Assembly: GCF_014133895.1 (NCBI RefSeq)
Contig: NC_050731.1
Coordinates: 682,001 to 746,000, forward strand
Direction of reading: 5' to 3'
DNA: 64,000 nucleotides
Source: Torulaspora globosa
Lineage: Eukaryota > Ascomycota > Saccharomycetes > Saccharomycetales > Saccharomycetaceae
Shown: one piece after another, positions 1 to 8,161 of the stretch
Position numbering within the stretch: the first letter of the stretch is position 1
How the letters are laid out: every line of letters starts with the position of its first letter
Notes under the pieces: model-generated
Told to the model about the DNA's origin: nothing
The model's input: only the letters and a program-made list of their open reading frames with translations
The model's database searches: none
Program-made: the position numbers and the translations under genes

Positions 1-913
1 TAATTTCAGCAAGATTATCGTCTATAGAGAACGAAGCAGTCTTAGATCGACTCAAAAATCCGTTCTGATTATTTCTTGATATCGAGCTCCTTTCGTTGAA
101 TGCGGCCACTGAGTAACCCTTTGACTTATAATATTCCAGAAATTCCATGAGACGCGGATCTCTGCCATCATTGCCTTCGGCATTCATCTTAGCACTGGTC
201 ACATCATCTCTGCACGCACAGCCAGACTGGGAATCATGACGATGATAATGACTGCTATGTTCATCCAAAACTGTAGATGCTGTCTTTGACCTTGCAAGAG
301 GAGCGCCTTGATCACCGTCCTCATCCTCTTTTAGGAAAGGTAGCCGAGAGTCAACTACTTCAACTGTACTGGATCTTCTGCTAAAAGGCCTGTTCGACAG
401 CTTTGTGTTATTATTTCCAGTAACTGGTAACGATTCGTTCTTCGATTTGTTCTTTCTGCTAAATAAGCTCTTGAAGAACCCCATTCTCCTTTCGCCATTG
501 TGTGACTGCTGCCTGAACTCTGATTCAGAGATTGACGCACCTCTCGGACGCGGCCCACTTGCATAATTGCTCCCAGTCGCTGAAGACAGCGACTTTGTTC
601 TTCTCAATTCAGAAGAGCCTGTGGCGGCATTAATGCCACTGGCCGCTGAAAGTTCAGTAACTGCTGATGAGTTCCGATGCGTCTTCCTGTTGTCTACTTG
701 ATCACCTTTAACAATTTTTGCGATCGGGATGTCGCTGAGAGGATCTCCGCTCTCTATCGAGCCCGACCGGGATCGTAGCGGCCTGCTCAGCGACCCCTCC
801 ACAACTGCAGGTTGGTTGGTATCCAAATTTCTTGCTCCAATCAACCAATCGACATCCAAACTTCCAACCTGGTGCTCTTTTAACAGTTTCTGAGGGTCCT
901 GCATGCTCTTCAT
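1..913 (-). CDS. MHP1: MHP1 N-terminal part (microtubule-interacting protein), cut by window edge
   Basis: The minus-strand frame opens at an ATG at 913 (a second in-frame ATG is at 904), follows an in-frame stop near 938, and stays open to base 1. About 304 codons are visible. The start PQKLLKEHQV, the basic patch GFFKSLFSRKNK and the block DPRLMEFLEYYKSKGY match the N-terminal half of yeast Mhp1 (YJL042W) as I remember it. The rest is Ser/Arg-rich and low complexity. Mhp1 is reported to bind and stabilise microtubules; that role comes from S. cerevisiae and is not visible here. The neighbour GYP6 (YJL044C) supports the call, since the two genes lie close together in S. cerevisiae. The C-terminal half lies outside the window. 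Confidence 0.85.
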   Translation of the reverse strand, partial: MKSMQDPQKLLKEHQVGSLDVDWLIGARNLDTNQPAVVEGSLSRPLRSRSGSIESGDPLSDIPIAKIVKGDQVDNRKTHRNSSAVTELSAASGINAATGSSELRRTKSLSSATGSNYASGPRPRGASISESEFRQQSHNGERRMGFFKSLFSRKNKSKNESLPVTGNNNTKLSNRPFSRRSSTVEVVDSRLPFLKEDEDGDQGAPLARSKTASTVLDEHSSHYHRHDSQSGCACRDDVTSAKMNAEGNDGRDPRLMEFLEYYKSKGYSVAAFNERSSISRNNQNGFLSRSKTASFSIDDNLAEI

Positions 914-1168
914 GAACCAAAACTCTATCCAAGAAGCTTAGGGGCTGCTCTATCTTAAAACTGTCTTTCAACCCCCGTCTAAAATAATTCAACAACAAAC
1001 TAGGTTCACAGTTCACTCACAAAGATCTGACTGCCATGAAGTAAACTCTCTATCCCTCTATGTCGTCTTTCTCGAGAATCCAGCGACTAAATTACCTTTT
1101 CCTTCAAGAAAAAACCCCTCCCTTGATCAGGCTGGCTCCGACATCTCTGGCTGGTGCGGAACGTGTGG

Positions 1169-1208
1169 GTACGACTATGTCTCTCCCAGTACGACTATGT
1201 CTCTCCCA
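1169..1208. repeat. 20-bp perfect tandem duplication
   Basis: The unit GTACGACTATGTCTCTCCCA occurs twice back to back with no mismatch, in the MHP1-GYP6 spacer. It is too long to be expected by chance and looks like a recent slippage or duplication event. No function is evident. Confidence 0.9.
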
Positions 1209-1520
1209 CACTGACTGCGAAATTTTTACTGCATGTCGCCCGCCTTTCTGGAGTCCCCATTCGTACAAGGGTTTAACCGGGTTTCCCCTAAGCATGTCCT
1301 CTATCTAGCCAACCTGCAATCGGAAGAACAGATGCACATAGCGGCGATAACCGCTGATTAGCATTACCTATCTGATACACGGGACATCGGATTGGCTTCC
1401 AGCAAAGCCGCATTACCACCACTTCGATCACGCGCCACAGTCTTGTTCTTGAACGAGTACGCAAGTTGAAGGGCGAGATAAACTCAGAGGCAGCTTCCTT
1501 GTGCCTGGCGCTAAACTATC

Positions 1521-1784
1521 TTATTGCCTGCCAGTTAATTGCAGATCCACTGCTGGGTATAGTTCAATGGCAGCAACTGCGGGATTCTCAGATGTGGTAT
1601 CTCGTTTCGACCTGTACGCTTCGCCTCCTGTAACCTGACAATTCTTCTTTTCTATCGTTGTCTGGAGTGGTTCTTTCTTGCTTGTTTTGTCCTGGTATTT
1701 ATATTCGCGGATAGCTCGGCGGCTAAAAAGCTGGCTAAGCAGTAGAGTGAGTAGGCAGGCTAAGCCTGACAAAATAAGGACCAT
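1521..1784 (-). CDS. possible small membrane protein, 87 aa, unrecognised
   Basis: A minus-strand ORF begins with a real ATG at 1784. The first 20 residues are strongly hydrophobic (MVLILSGLACLLTLLLSQLF) and are followed at once by basic residues (SRRAIREYKYQDK), the layout of an N-terminal signal anchor with a cytosolic tail. The remainder is polar. No family is recognised. The unrelated S. cerevisiae gene YJL043W occupies the comparable interval, so there is no synteny support. It could be a chance ORF; a hydrophobic run next to the start is the only positive sign. Confidence 0.25.
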   Translation of the reverse strand: MVLILSGLACLLTLLLSQLFSRRAIREYKYQDKTSKKEPLQTTIEKKNCQVTGGEAYRSKRDTTSENPAVAAIELYPAVDLQLTGRQ

Positions 1785-2281
1785 GTAGCAGGAAGTAAGT
1801 GAAATTGGCTGAAATGCCGGTTCTGGAACAGCAATCGCTGCTCTTTTGTACTGTAGAATATGCGGTCACTCATGTTGGAAGAGTCAACGGAGGAAACCAG
1901 TAGGAACCTGGTTAACCGAAGGCTGTGGTGTCGCGTTGCAGCTGAGGAGATCAAATAGTATGTCCGATGTGTTGGTGCTTTATTGGTTCACTCTGGCCTC
2001 CAATGCTGGCATGAAACGGTGCAATTTCAACGAGGAAGTCGCTGTCAGATTGAGAAGTGGCGGAGGTTCAGCATTTGTACAATCTTTGACGACCAAAATA
2101 AGCACGTCAAATCGTTCTACTCGGTAGCCCGCTTTGTTTCCAGATGCTCGTTTACCAGGTTGTTATATCACTTCCGCGCTGCCACGGTAGGTTAGTCCAT
2201 TGACATAGCTACAGTGAAGAGTGAGTGAATGATATAGAGGCTGAAGAGCTGCAGCGGAAACGTTTGAACATTCTACAGGCA

Positions 2282-3493
2282 ATGGATTTGAAGCAGCTAA
2301 CGATTGACAAGTATGAAACTAGGGAAAAGCTGGTTTTGAGCGGGATCTGGGGCGGAGAGATATACAAGACTGCGAACTTGGCCGCTGGGAATGGGCGGGG
2401 ATGGCTTTGGAAGACGTTAGTGATCGACGGCGACGCCGACGTAGAAGAACCAGTAGAAGTACCGAGCTTGGAGCACAACGTGGAAGGGTCGTCCCAAGGA
2501 AGAAAGCCCAGAGTTCGAAAGCAAAAGAGTATCAGAAGATTAACACCAATTGACGTTGCAAGACATCCTCTTCGGATCCCAGCGACAGACGGGGAAGCAG
2601 GAACGGGTGAAGACGATCGCACCTGTTTGCAGGAGAAGCTAGAAATAATAGACCTCGACCTGTCGAGGTTGATGCTGCACGATATCTTCCAGCAGGATCA
2701 GGTCCATTCGGAGATGCGTCAGATCCTTTACAATTACCTGCTCAGGAACGAGGAAGACTCGTCATACAAGCAGGGATATCACGAGCTACTGGGCATGATT
2801 TACTTGCAGCTGCATACGGACGAGAGGGAGGATCTTGGCGCCGGCCAGAGGAAGATGAGGCTGAGAAATGCTCTCTGCATCTTTGAGAAACTCATGAAAC
2901 ACATGACTCTTTTCTACAACGAGACCCGACTAATCCAATGGGAGGAGAAAGAATTTAGGCCGATCCTCAGCACCTGCTGTCCACGGCTCTACGATATTTT
3001 CTGCTCTGATGATAACCACACCAACCTGTTGTGGCTAATACGCTGGACAAGATTGCTGTTCATGCGGGAACTGCCGCGCGACTACACGCTGATCATATGG
3101 GACCATCTTTTCACCGGCCTATACCCTGTCCATACGCTTGTCGCGTGTCTAATCGTGGTCCTGCTGCTCAACAACTACAGACTGCTCGTAGAAGAAGTGG
3201 AGGATCATAACGACCTGGTCGAGCTCATGTTGCACTTCCAATCCAGAATCACCTCCATGGTCGACTGCATCGAACTTTGCAAGATGGCTGGCAACCTTTG
3301 CGAGCTCTGGTACACGCAGGACGTCGACTCCATGAAATTGATATGTGACAATTTCCTCAAGATCAAGTTCAACGTTGACCGAGAGCCGGACCGCGAAGAG
3401 AGGATAGACCCGAACAGAAGACGAATAGAAGAGAAGTTGCGTAGGCGCGTTAAACAGACATTATTGCCAAAAAGAAAAACACTAAATAAATGA
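2282..3493 (+). CDS. GYP6: GYP6, TBC-domain GTPase-activating protein for Ypt6
   Basis: A TBC (Tre-2/Bub2/Cdc16) domain is visible. Counted from the ATG at 2282 (403 aa), the arginine finger motif IDLDLSR ends at about R129 and the glutamine finger YKQGYHE contains about Q164. Later TBC blocks are WLIRWTRLLFMRELP and IIWDHLF. Gyp6 accelerates GTP hydrolysis by the Rab Ypt6 in Golgi-endosome traffic. Assignment to GYP6 rather than another TBC protein rests on length (about 458 aa in S. cerevisiae) and on MHP1 next door. The start is odd: the frame is open back to codon GTG at 2225, directly after a stop, and the 19 residues before 2282 look coding, but no ATG is present there. The gene ends 15 bp from the convergent GPM1. 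Confidence 0.82.
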   Translation: MDLKQLTIDKYETREKLVLSGIWGGEIYKTANLAAGNGRGWLWKTLVIDGDADVEEPVEVPSLEHNVEGSSQGRKPRVRKQKSIRRLTPIDVARHPLRIPATDGEAGTGEDDRTCLQEKLEIIDLDLSRLMLHDIFQQDQVHSEMRQILYNYLLRNEEDSSYKQGYHELLGMIYLQLHTDEREDLGAGQRKMRLRNALCIFEKLMKHMTLFYNETRLIQWEEKEFRPILSTCCPRLYDIFCSDDNHTNLLWLIRWTRLLFMRELPRDYTLIIWDHLFTGLYPVHTLVACLIVVLLLNNYRLLVEEVEDHNDLVELMLHFQSRITSMVDCIELCKMAGNLCELWYTQDVDSMKLICDNFLKIKFNVDREPDREERIDPNRRRIEEKLRRRVKQTLLPKRKTLNK

Positions 3494-3508
3494 AACTATT
3501 TCCTCAGC

Positions 3509-4255
3509 TTATTTCTTCTTACCTTGAGCGGCAACGGCGGCAGCACCAGCGGCGGCAGCCTCTGGGTCCAAGTAGTAAAATGGCTTAGTTGGCTTCAAGT
3601 TTTCGTCCAACTCGAACACCAATGGGATACCAGTTGGGATGTTCAGCTTGGCAATGTCGGCATCGGAGATGTTCTCCAAGTGCTTGACCAAACCTCTCAA
3701 AGAGTTACCGTGCGCGGTGACTAGCACAACCTTACCTGCCAAGAGGTCCTTGGCGATCACATCTTCCCAGAATGGCAACATTCTGTCGATCACCAACTTC
3801 AAAGACTCCGTTTGTGGCAACACGTTTGGATCGACGTCCTTGTATCTCTCGTCGTTCTTCTGAGAGTATGGCGACGAAGCCTCGATCTCTGGTGGTGGGA
3901 TGTCGAACGATCTTCTCCACGTGGTGAACTTCTCTTCACCGTACTTCTCCAAAGTCTCGGCCTTGTCCTTACCCTGTAGCGCACCGTAGTGTCTCTCGTT
4001 CAATCTCCACGATCTGTGAACTGGGATCCACGCTCTGTCCGCGTTGGCCAACGCAATGTTAGCGGTCTGAATAGCTCTGGTCAACTTGGATGTGTAAAGA
4101 ACATCTGGCTTGACGTTCTTCTCCTTCAACAATTCACCGGCTCTGGCGGCCTCCTTCTCACCGACAGCAGACAACTTGACGTCCACCCAACCGGTGAACA
4201 AGTTCTTCTCGTTCCATTCGGATTGACCGTGTCTGATAAGGACTAGCTTTGGCAT
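3509..4255 (-). CDS. GPM1: GPM1, 2,3-bisphosphoglycerate-dependent phosphoglycerate mutase
   Basis: This 248-aa protein interconverts 3- and 2-phosphoglycerate in glycolysis and gluconeogenesis in the cytosol. The N-terminal [13 protein letters not shown] carries the phosphohistidine of the RHG motif (His9 counting Met). LNERHYGAL supplies the catalytic Glu at about 87, and [10 protein letters not shown] supplies the second active-site His. The C-terminus is an Ala-rich tail ending in KKK. Length matches yeast Gpm1 (247 residues without Met). Codon choice looks strongly biased (GGT, AAG, TTG, GTC), as expected for an abundant glycolytic enzyme. NNR2 and MCR1 follow in the order of YKL152C-YKL150W. 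Confidence 0.98.
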   Translation of the reverse strand: MPKLVLIRHGQSEWNEKNLFTGWVDVKLSAVGEKEAARAGELLKEKNVKPDVLYTSKLTRAIQTANIALANADRAWIPVHRSWRLNERHYGALQGKDKAETLEKYGEEKFTTWRRSFDIPPPEIEASSPYSQKNDERYKDVDPNVLPQTESLKLVIDRMLPFWEDVIAKDLLAGKVVLVTAHGNSLRGLVKHLENISDADIAKLNIPTGIPLVFELDENLKPTKPFYYLDPEAAAAGAAAVAAQGKKK

Positions 4256-4647
4256 TATATATGTGTTTTAGAGTTTTGATGAGCAGGATCAGAGAGACCA
4301 GCACTAAGACCTACAAACAGGCTGACAGCTCTCTTTAAATATCGTACAGCTCACCTCAGCAGAACGGTGCTTTGCTTAACCTGACCAGCTGCCGCACTTT
4401 CAAGCTGGAACGATTCTGCATACACCAGTCGTCACGATCAGTTCGTCAGTCCATTACCGGTAGCGATTCACAGACCGAACTGCCAGCGTATGCTCGAGAT
4501 TCGATGACGACTTCGATTTAGTGGATGCTGGAACTCGTCATCGAGAAAAAGCGGAAGCTGGAATTCGCGATCAAAAATAGTGGTATCCGCCGCGTTTCCG
4601 GGTAACGCGCTAGCTAGATCGACTGTTAAACTACTGGCTATAGACTG
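4256..4647. other. GPM1 upstream region and NNR2 3' flank
   Basis: This 392-bp spacer holds the promoter of GPM1 and the 3' end of NNR2. The motif GCTGGAA appears three times (near 4403, 4528 and 4557). A CTTCC core on the minus strand (4553-4557) fits the Gcr1 recognition core used by glycolytic promoters. I see no gene here. Confidence 0.45.
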
Positions 4648-5646
4648 CTATCCAAAGAGCTTGTCGTACACTTCCCCGACACGGTCGTTCATGTCCATGG
4701 TCTGCATGGCCCGTTTCTTGGCCTTGTAGGCCAGCTTTGCGCATTCGCGAGTGACGGTGCTTCCCACGTAGCAGCTGAGCATCGCATAGTCTAGCCATTC
4801 CATCCTCGGGTCACACTTTTCCGCGTCGTCTCCACACAGCTTGAAGTCGTATCTTGCTCGACTGAACGCCAGCATGCAGGCGATGATGCCCGTAAGCGTG
4901 TCGCCCTGGCCTCCGACCCTCTTGTTGCTTCCCTCGACGGAGTTCACGAGCCAGGAGCGGCCGTCGGCCGCTCCTGGCGCGGGCTCCGGCGAGAAGATCT
5001 TGTCTTCGCCGCCCTTCTCGACGACGATGCACTGCAGTTTGCTGGCGACGTAGGCGCCGGCTTCGAGAGACCCGGAGTCCCCGCCTACGGCGTCCTTTAT
5101 GCGCTTGAACTCGACCACGTTCGGCGTTATGATGACCCTGCCCCGCGGGAAGCGTGCCAGCATCTCCCTCGTCTCCTGGTCGTGCGAGATCAGATACAGA
5201 CCGTCGGCGTCTATCACGATCGGGATCTGGCCCTTATGGTCGTCCAGCACAGTCCTGATGATCTCCTTGACGGAGCCGAGCATCCCGTCGTCTCTGCCCA
5301 GACCGGGCCCTATCACGAGGACGTGCACCCGCGAGACCAGCGACTTGATCTTGGACATCTCTCCCAGCTGGCCCGTTCTCAGGTACGGATGGACCATCAG
5401 GTTCGGCGAGTAGCTCTTGATGACGGGAGCGGCGTCCCTCTCGCATATTACATGCGTCATATCGCACCCTATCAACGCAGTCGCGTTGGCGCTGAAGTAG
5501 GGCGCCCCCGTGTAGTCTTCACACCCTCCAACGATACACACCCTGCCGTTCTGGCCCTTGTGAAATTTCGGCGACAGAGGCGTTATACATCTCTTCTGCG
5601 CCAGTTGGATCAACTCGCGATGAGTTAGCTTGCTTAACATAGACAT
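4648..5646 (-). CDS. NNR2: NNR2, ATP-dependent NAD(P)H-hydrate dehydratase
   Basis: This 332-aa enzyme of the ribokinase-like CARKD family repairs NAD(P)H hydrates by ATP-dependent dehydration. Family motifs are visible: GPGLGRD at 113-119, DADGL at 146-150, TPNVVEF at 174-180, and GGQGDTLTG at 245-253 with the probable catalytic Asp249. The sequence is collinear with yeast YKL151C throughout. The ATG at 5646 (MSMLSKL) is two codons upstream of the alternative Met3. It is divergent from MCR1 across a 389-bp spacer. Base composition is GC-rich compared with neighbours, including runs such as GGCGGCGGCCGCG at the start. Confidence 0.95.
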   Translation of the reverse strand: MSMLSKLTHRELIQLAQKRCITPLSPKFHKGQNGRVCIVGGCEDYTGAPYFSANATALIGCDMTHVICERDAAPVIKSYSPNLMVHPYLRTGQLGEMSKIKSLVSRVHVLVIGPGLGRDDGMLGSVKEIIRTVLDDHKGQIPIVIDADGLYLISHDQETREMLARFPRGRVIITPNVVEFKRIKDAVGGDSGSLEAGAYVASKLQCIVVEKGGEDKIFSPEPAPGAADGRSWLVNSVEGSNKRVGGQGDTLTGIIACMLAFSRARYDFKLCGDDAEKCDPRMEWLDYAMLSCYVGSTVTRECAKLAYKAKKRAMQTMDMNDRVGEVYDKLFG

Positions 5647-5893
5647 GGCGGCGGCCGCGACTCACTAACGCTTCACACTGTTGCCAATTGGCTCGAATGC
5701 GCTTGCAACTCTCGGTTAAGTAGACACTCGGTTCGCTCTCTGCAGGGGGTTCGTTCCATCGAAAAGCAACGCCGTCCAAGAGCAAACCCACGTTACGAGC
5801 AACGGTAGGCTGGAGCTCTCCTTCCGATCACCAATAGCCCAGTTATATACGCATCCTGAGGTTGACCGGTTCTTGCTTGTATTATCTTGTAAC

Positions 5894-5901
5894 TGATTGG
5901 C
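5894..5901 (+). promoter_or_regulatory. HAP2/3/4/5 (CCAAT) box upstream of MCR1
   Basis: TGATTGGC fits the HAP complex consensus TNATTGGY exactly. It lies 142 bp before the MCR1 ATG. HAP boxes drive respiratory genes in yeast, which suits a mitochondrial reductase. Binding is inferred. Confidence 0.45.
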
Positions 5902-5915
5902 TCACGCTAGAGTTC

Positions 5916-5922
5916 TCACGTG
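5916..5922 (+). promoter_or_regulatory. E-box (TCACGTG) upstream of MCR1
   Basis: TCACGTG matches the Cbf1/Tye7-type E-box core. It sits 15 bp after the HAP box in the MCR1 promoter. The factor that uses it cannot be told from sequence. Confidence 0.35.
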
Positions 5923-6035
5923 TAGTAGATATAGGCTTGAAGAACTCCTTTAAAGGCTACAAGTTGATGGTTATAGTATCTTCAACTGCCCTTCAGGACA
6001 TCCCAACCAGGATTTTAGCTAGAAATCAGTGTCAG

Positions 6036-6929
6036 ATGTTTGGTGCCATCTCGAGAAGCAACAGGAGGATTGTTCCGCTCGCCATCGGTGGTGCTGCGAT
6101 TGCATGTTCAGCGTACTACGCTGCTAGGATGTTCACTCCGGTCAGAAACGAATCGTCTGCGGTGTTTGTTGGCGACGACAAGTGGATTGCATTGCCATTG
6201 TCCAAGGTGGAGGACCTTTCGCATGACACCAAGAGATTTACGTTTGATCTGCCAGGTGAGGACTCGACTACGGGGTTGACTCTTTGCTCGGCGTTGCTGG
6301 CCAAGTTCGTTACTGCCAAGGGCAACAATGTGATCAGACCTTACACGCCCGTGAGCGATCTCTCCAGAAAGGGTTCGTTCCAATTGGTGATCAAGCATTA
6401 CAAGGACGGCAAGATGACCAGCCATCTTTTCGGTTTGAAGCCTTCAGACACGGTTCTTTTCAAGGGCCCAATCAAGAAGTGGCAGTGGAAGGAGAACTCT
6501 TTCGACTCGATCGTGTTGTTGGGCGCCGGTACCGGTATCAATCCCTTGTTCCAACTGGTGCACCATCTGTCCGAAAACCCAAACGAGAAGACCGAGATAC
6601 ACCTGTTCTACGGTAACAAGACGCCACAGGACATCTTGTTGAAGAAGGAGTTGGACGAGTTGCAGAAGAAGCACCCAGACCGGCTCAAGATCAGCTACTT
6701 CGTCGATAAGAAGGACGGCGAATTTGAGGGCGAGACGGGCTTCATCACTAAGGAGTACCTCGAAAAGCATGCTCCAAAGCCATCTGAGAAGACTCACGTC
6801 TTTGTCTGCGGTCCACCACCTTTCATGAAGGCTTACTCTGGCGAAAAGGTCTCGCCAATGGACCAAGGCGAGCTGGTGGGCATCTTGAAGGATCTCGGTT
6901 ACTCCAAGGACCAGGTCTTCAAGTTCTAG
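6036..6929 (+). CDS. MCR1: MCR1, mitochondrial NADH-cytochrome b5 reductase
   Basis: This 297-aa FAD flavoprotein transfers electrons from NADH to cytochrome b5 or to ascorbyl free radicals. Residues 1-12 are basic and residues 13-30 form a hydrophobic membrane segment ([18 protein letters not shown]), as in yeast Mcr1, which is sorted both to the outer membrane and to the intermembrane space. The FAD-binding motif RPYTPVS lies at 101-107, the NADH-binding GAGTGINP at 163-170, and CGPPPF at 258-263. The end YSKDQVFKF is identical to the yeast protein. The start at 6036 matches S. cerevisiae. An in-frame ATG at 5967 would add 23 residues and could change targeting. It is convergent with DBR1. 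Confidence 0.96.
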   Translation: MFGAISRSNRRIVPLAIGGAAIACSAYYAARMFTPVRNESSAVFVGDDKWIALPLSKVEDLSHDTKRFTFDLPGEDSTTGLTLCSALLAKFVTAKGNNVIRPYTPVSDLSRKGSFQLVIKHYKDGKMTSHLFGLKPSDTVLFKGPIKKWQWKENSFDSIVLLGAGTGINPLFQLVHHLSENPNEKTEIHLFYGNKTPQDILLKKELDELQKKHPDRLKISYFVDKKDGEFEGETGFITKEYLEKHAPKPSEKTHVFVCGPPPFMKAYSGEKVSPMDQGELVGILKDLGYSKDQVFKF

Positions 6930-6947
6930 ATATATAGGACACGCAGG

Positions 6948-8051
6948 TTATATATTCGACAGAAATCTTTTGATGAAGTTCGCTGTCTGTTCTTGCTCCC
7001 GTCTCTGGATCCCTGCCGTGTACTGCGGTATTGCGTACTGAGAATGGTCGGTGCCCTCGTCTCTGCTCTTGGCTACTGGCTTCGACACCTTGTCCCCCGC
7101 GGCTATCCTCTGCAGGTTCGAGATGAATTCAGGATCCCAATACAGCGTGTCTCTGTCTTGGTAGGAAGGATGTGAGGTATCCTGTTCGACCTCGATTATT
7201 TCAAGCCAATTTCTCCTCGGAAGACATTTGTCGAGCGCTAGGAACCTAGTGGTGGCCTCTTGCCGATCGTCTTCACTGGACAAATCCAATTCCAGTTCGT
7301 CGTCGTTCTTCTTCCGCTTGTTATGGTTGATGATAGCTTCATAGCGAACATGCAGATGAGCACTCAGCCACCATTTGGGCTTCAGCTGTCTCAGCAATTG
7401 CCAGCTCTTGGGATTTCCAAGTCGTCTCATCTGAACGTCTCTCTCAAAGAAAGGCTTCCTTCTCAACAGACCACGTATATCACCATGATATACCACGCCG
7501 TCTGGCCAATCATGACTGAGCATGATATCCAGCCTTTCCTCTCCATCCATCATGAACAGTGGCAGCATGTCGGAATTCCTTACATGGTACAATTCGCGAA
7601 CTTTGGATAGCCAAGCATGCGATTCTTCGATGGATTTCCAACTCATCCTTTCTCTGTTAAAGTCCCACTGCTTCCAGATGCCACTAAGTGAGCCAATTCT
7701 AACGCCACGGTACCATAGAACGTTCGAGTAACCCATGTAATATATATCTCTAGACACATAACCACCGTGGGGCAGAAGCATGAGATGTCTCATGGCTTCA
7801 TGGTTTCCGCCAATGAATAGAGTAAGCACCGGAGGCTTCAAGTCATCATTATCATAATATTCTTTGAAATCTCCAATCTTCTGGTACTTCTTAGGTATGC
7901 TGATGGATTGAAAGTCGTTCTTATCACGAATACTTTGGAAGTCACCGAGAATTAACAGAAGATCAATGGCATTTCGCTCATGAATTTGTGCCACTTTACT
8001 GAAAACTTGATTCAAGTCACCATGACAGCAGCCCTGAACCGCTATTCTCAT
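6948..8051 (-). CDS. DBR1: DBR1, RNA lariat debranching enzyme
   Basis: This 367-aa metallophosphoesterase hydrolyses the 2'-5' bond of excised intron lariats in the nucleus. Metal-binding motifs are in order: GCCHGD at 7-12 (with the Cys typical of Dbr1), LGDFQS at 36-40, GGNHE at 81-85, SHDWP, and SAHLHVRYE. The C-terminal region is the Dbr1-specific extension, ending KRFLSNI. Yeast Dbr1 is 405 aa, so this one is somewhat shorter. It sits 18 bp from convergent MCR1, in the order YKL150W-YKL149C. Confidence 0.96.
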   Translation of the reverse strand: MRIAVQGCCHGDLNQVFSKVAQIHERNAIDLLLILGDFQSIRDKNDFQSISIPKKYQKIGDFKEYYDNDDLKPPVLTLFIGGNHEAMRHLMLLPHGGYVSRDIYYMGYSNVLWYRGVRIGSLSGIWKQWDFNRERMSWKSIEESHAWLSKVRELYHVRNSDMLPLFMMDGEERLDIMLSHDWPDGVVYHGDIRGLLRRKPFFERDVQMRRLGNPKSWQLLRQLKPKWWLSAHLHVRYEAIINHNKRKKNDDELELDLSSEDDRQEATTRFLALDKCLPRRNWLEIIEVEQDTSHPSYQDRDTLYWDPEFISNLQRIAAGDKVSKPVAKSRDEGTDHSQYAIPQYTAGIQRREQEQTANFIKRFLSNI

Positions 8052-8161
8052 CGTACAGATCTTCTGGTCCTCGATTACCTTTTTTCTTGCGTTAATAGTC
8101 GAAAGTTATAAAGACATGATAATAAATATATAGATAGAGCAGCGAGACTATGCGAAGATCT

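Larger units (their letters stand above)
914..2281. other. 1.37 kb spacer between divergent MHP1 and GYP6
   Basis: No conserved gene is recognised. The spacer holds a 20-bp tandem duplication near 1169-1208 and one possible small membrane ORF at 1521-1784 (minus). Other short ORFs here have no recognisable features. It presumably contains the two divergent promoters. Confidence 0.6.
5647..6035. other. NNR2-MCR1 divergent promoter region
   Basis: This 389-bp spacer contains a HAP-type box (5894-5901) and an E-box (5917-5922), both upstream of MCR1. It also contains an in-frame upstream ATG at 5967 that could extend MCR1 by 23 residues. No separate gene is recognised. Confidence 0.5.

Noticed and set aside
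1060..1308. 82-codon plus-strand ORF in the MHP1-GYP6 spacer
   Set aside because: It contains the 20-bp tandem duplication and has no recognisable composition or homology.
2100..2240. Upstream intron for GYP6
   Set aside because: A TATAG acceptor exists at about 2237, but there is no TACTAAC branch point and no clear donor exon.
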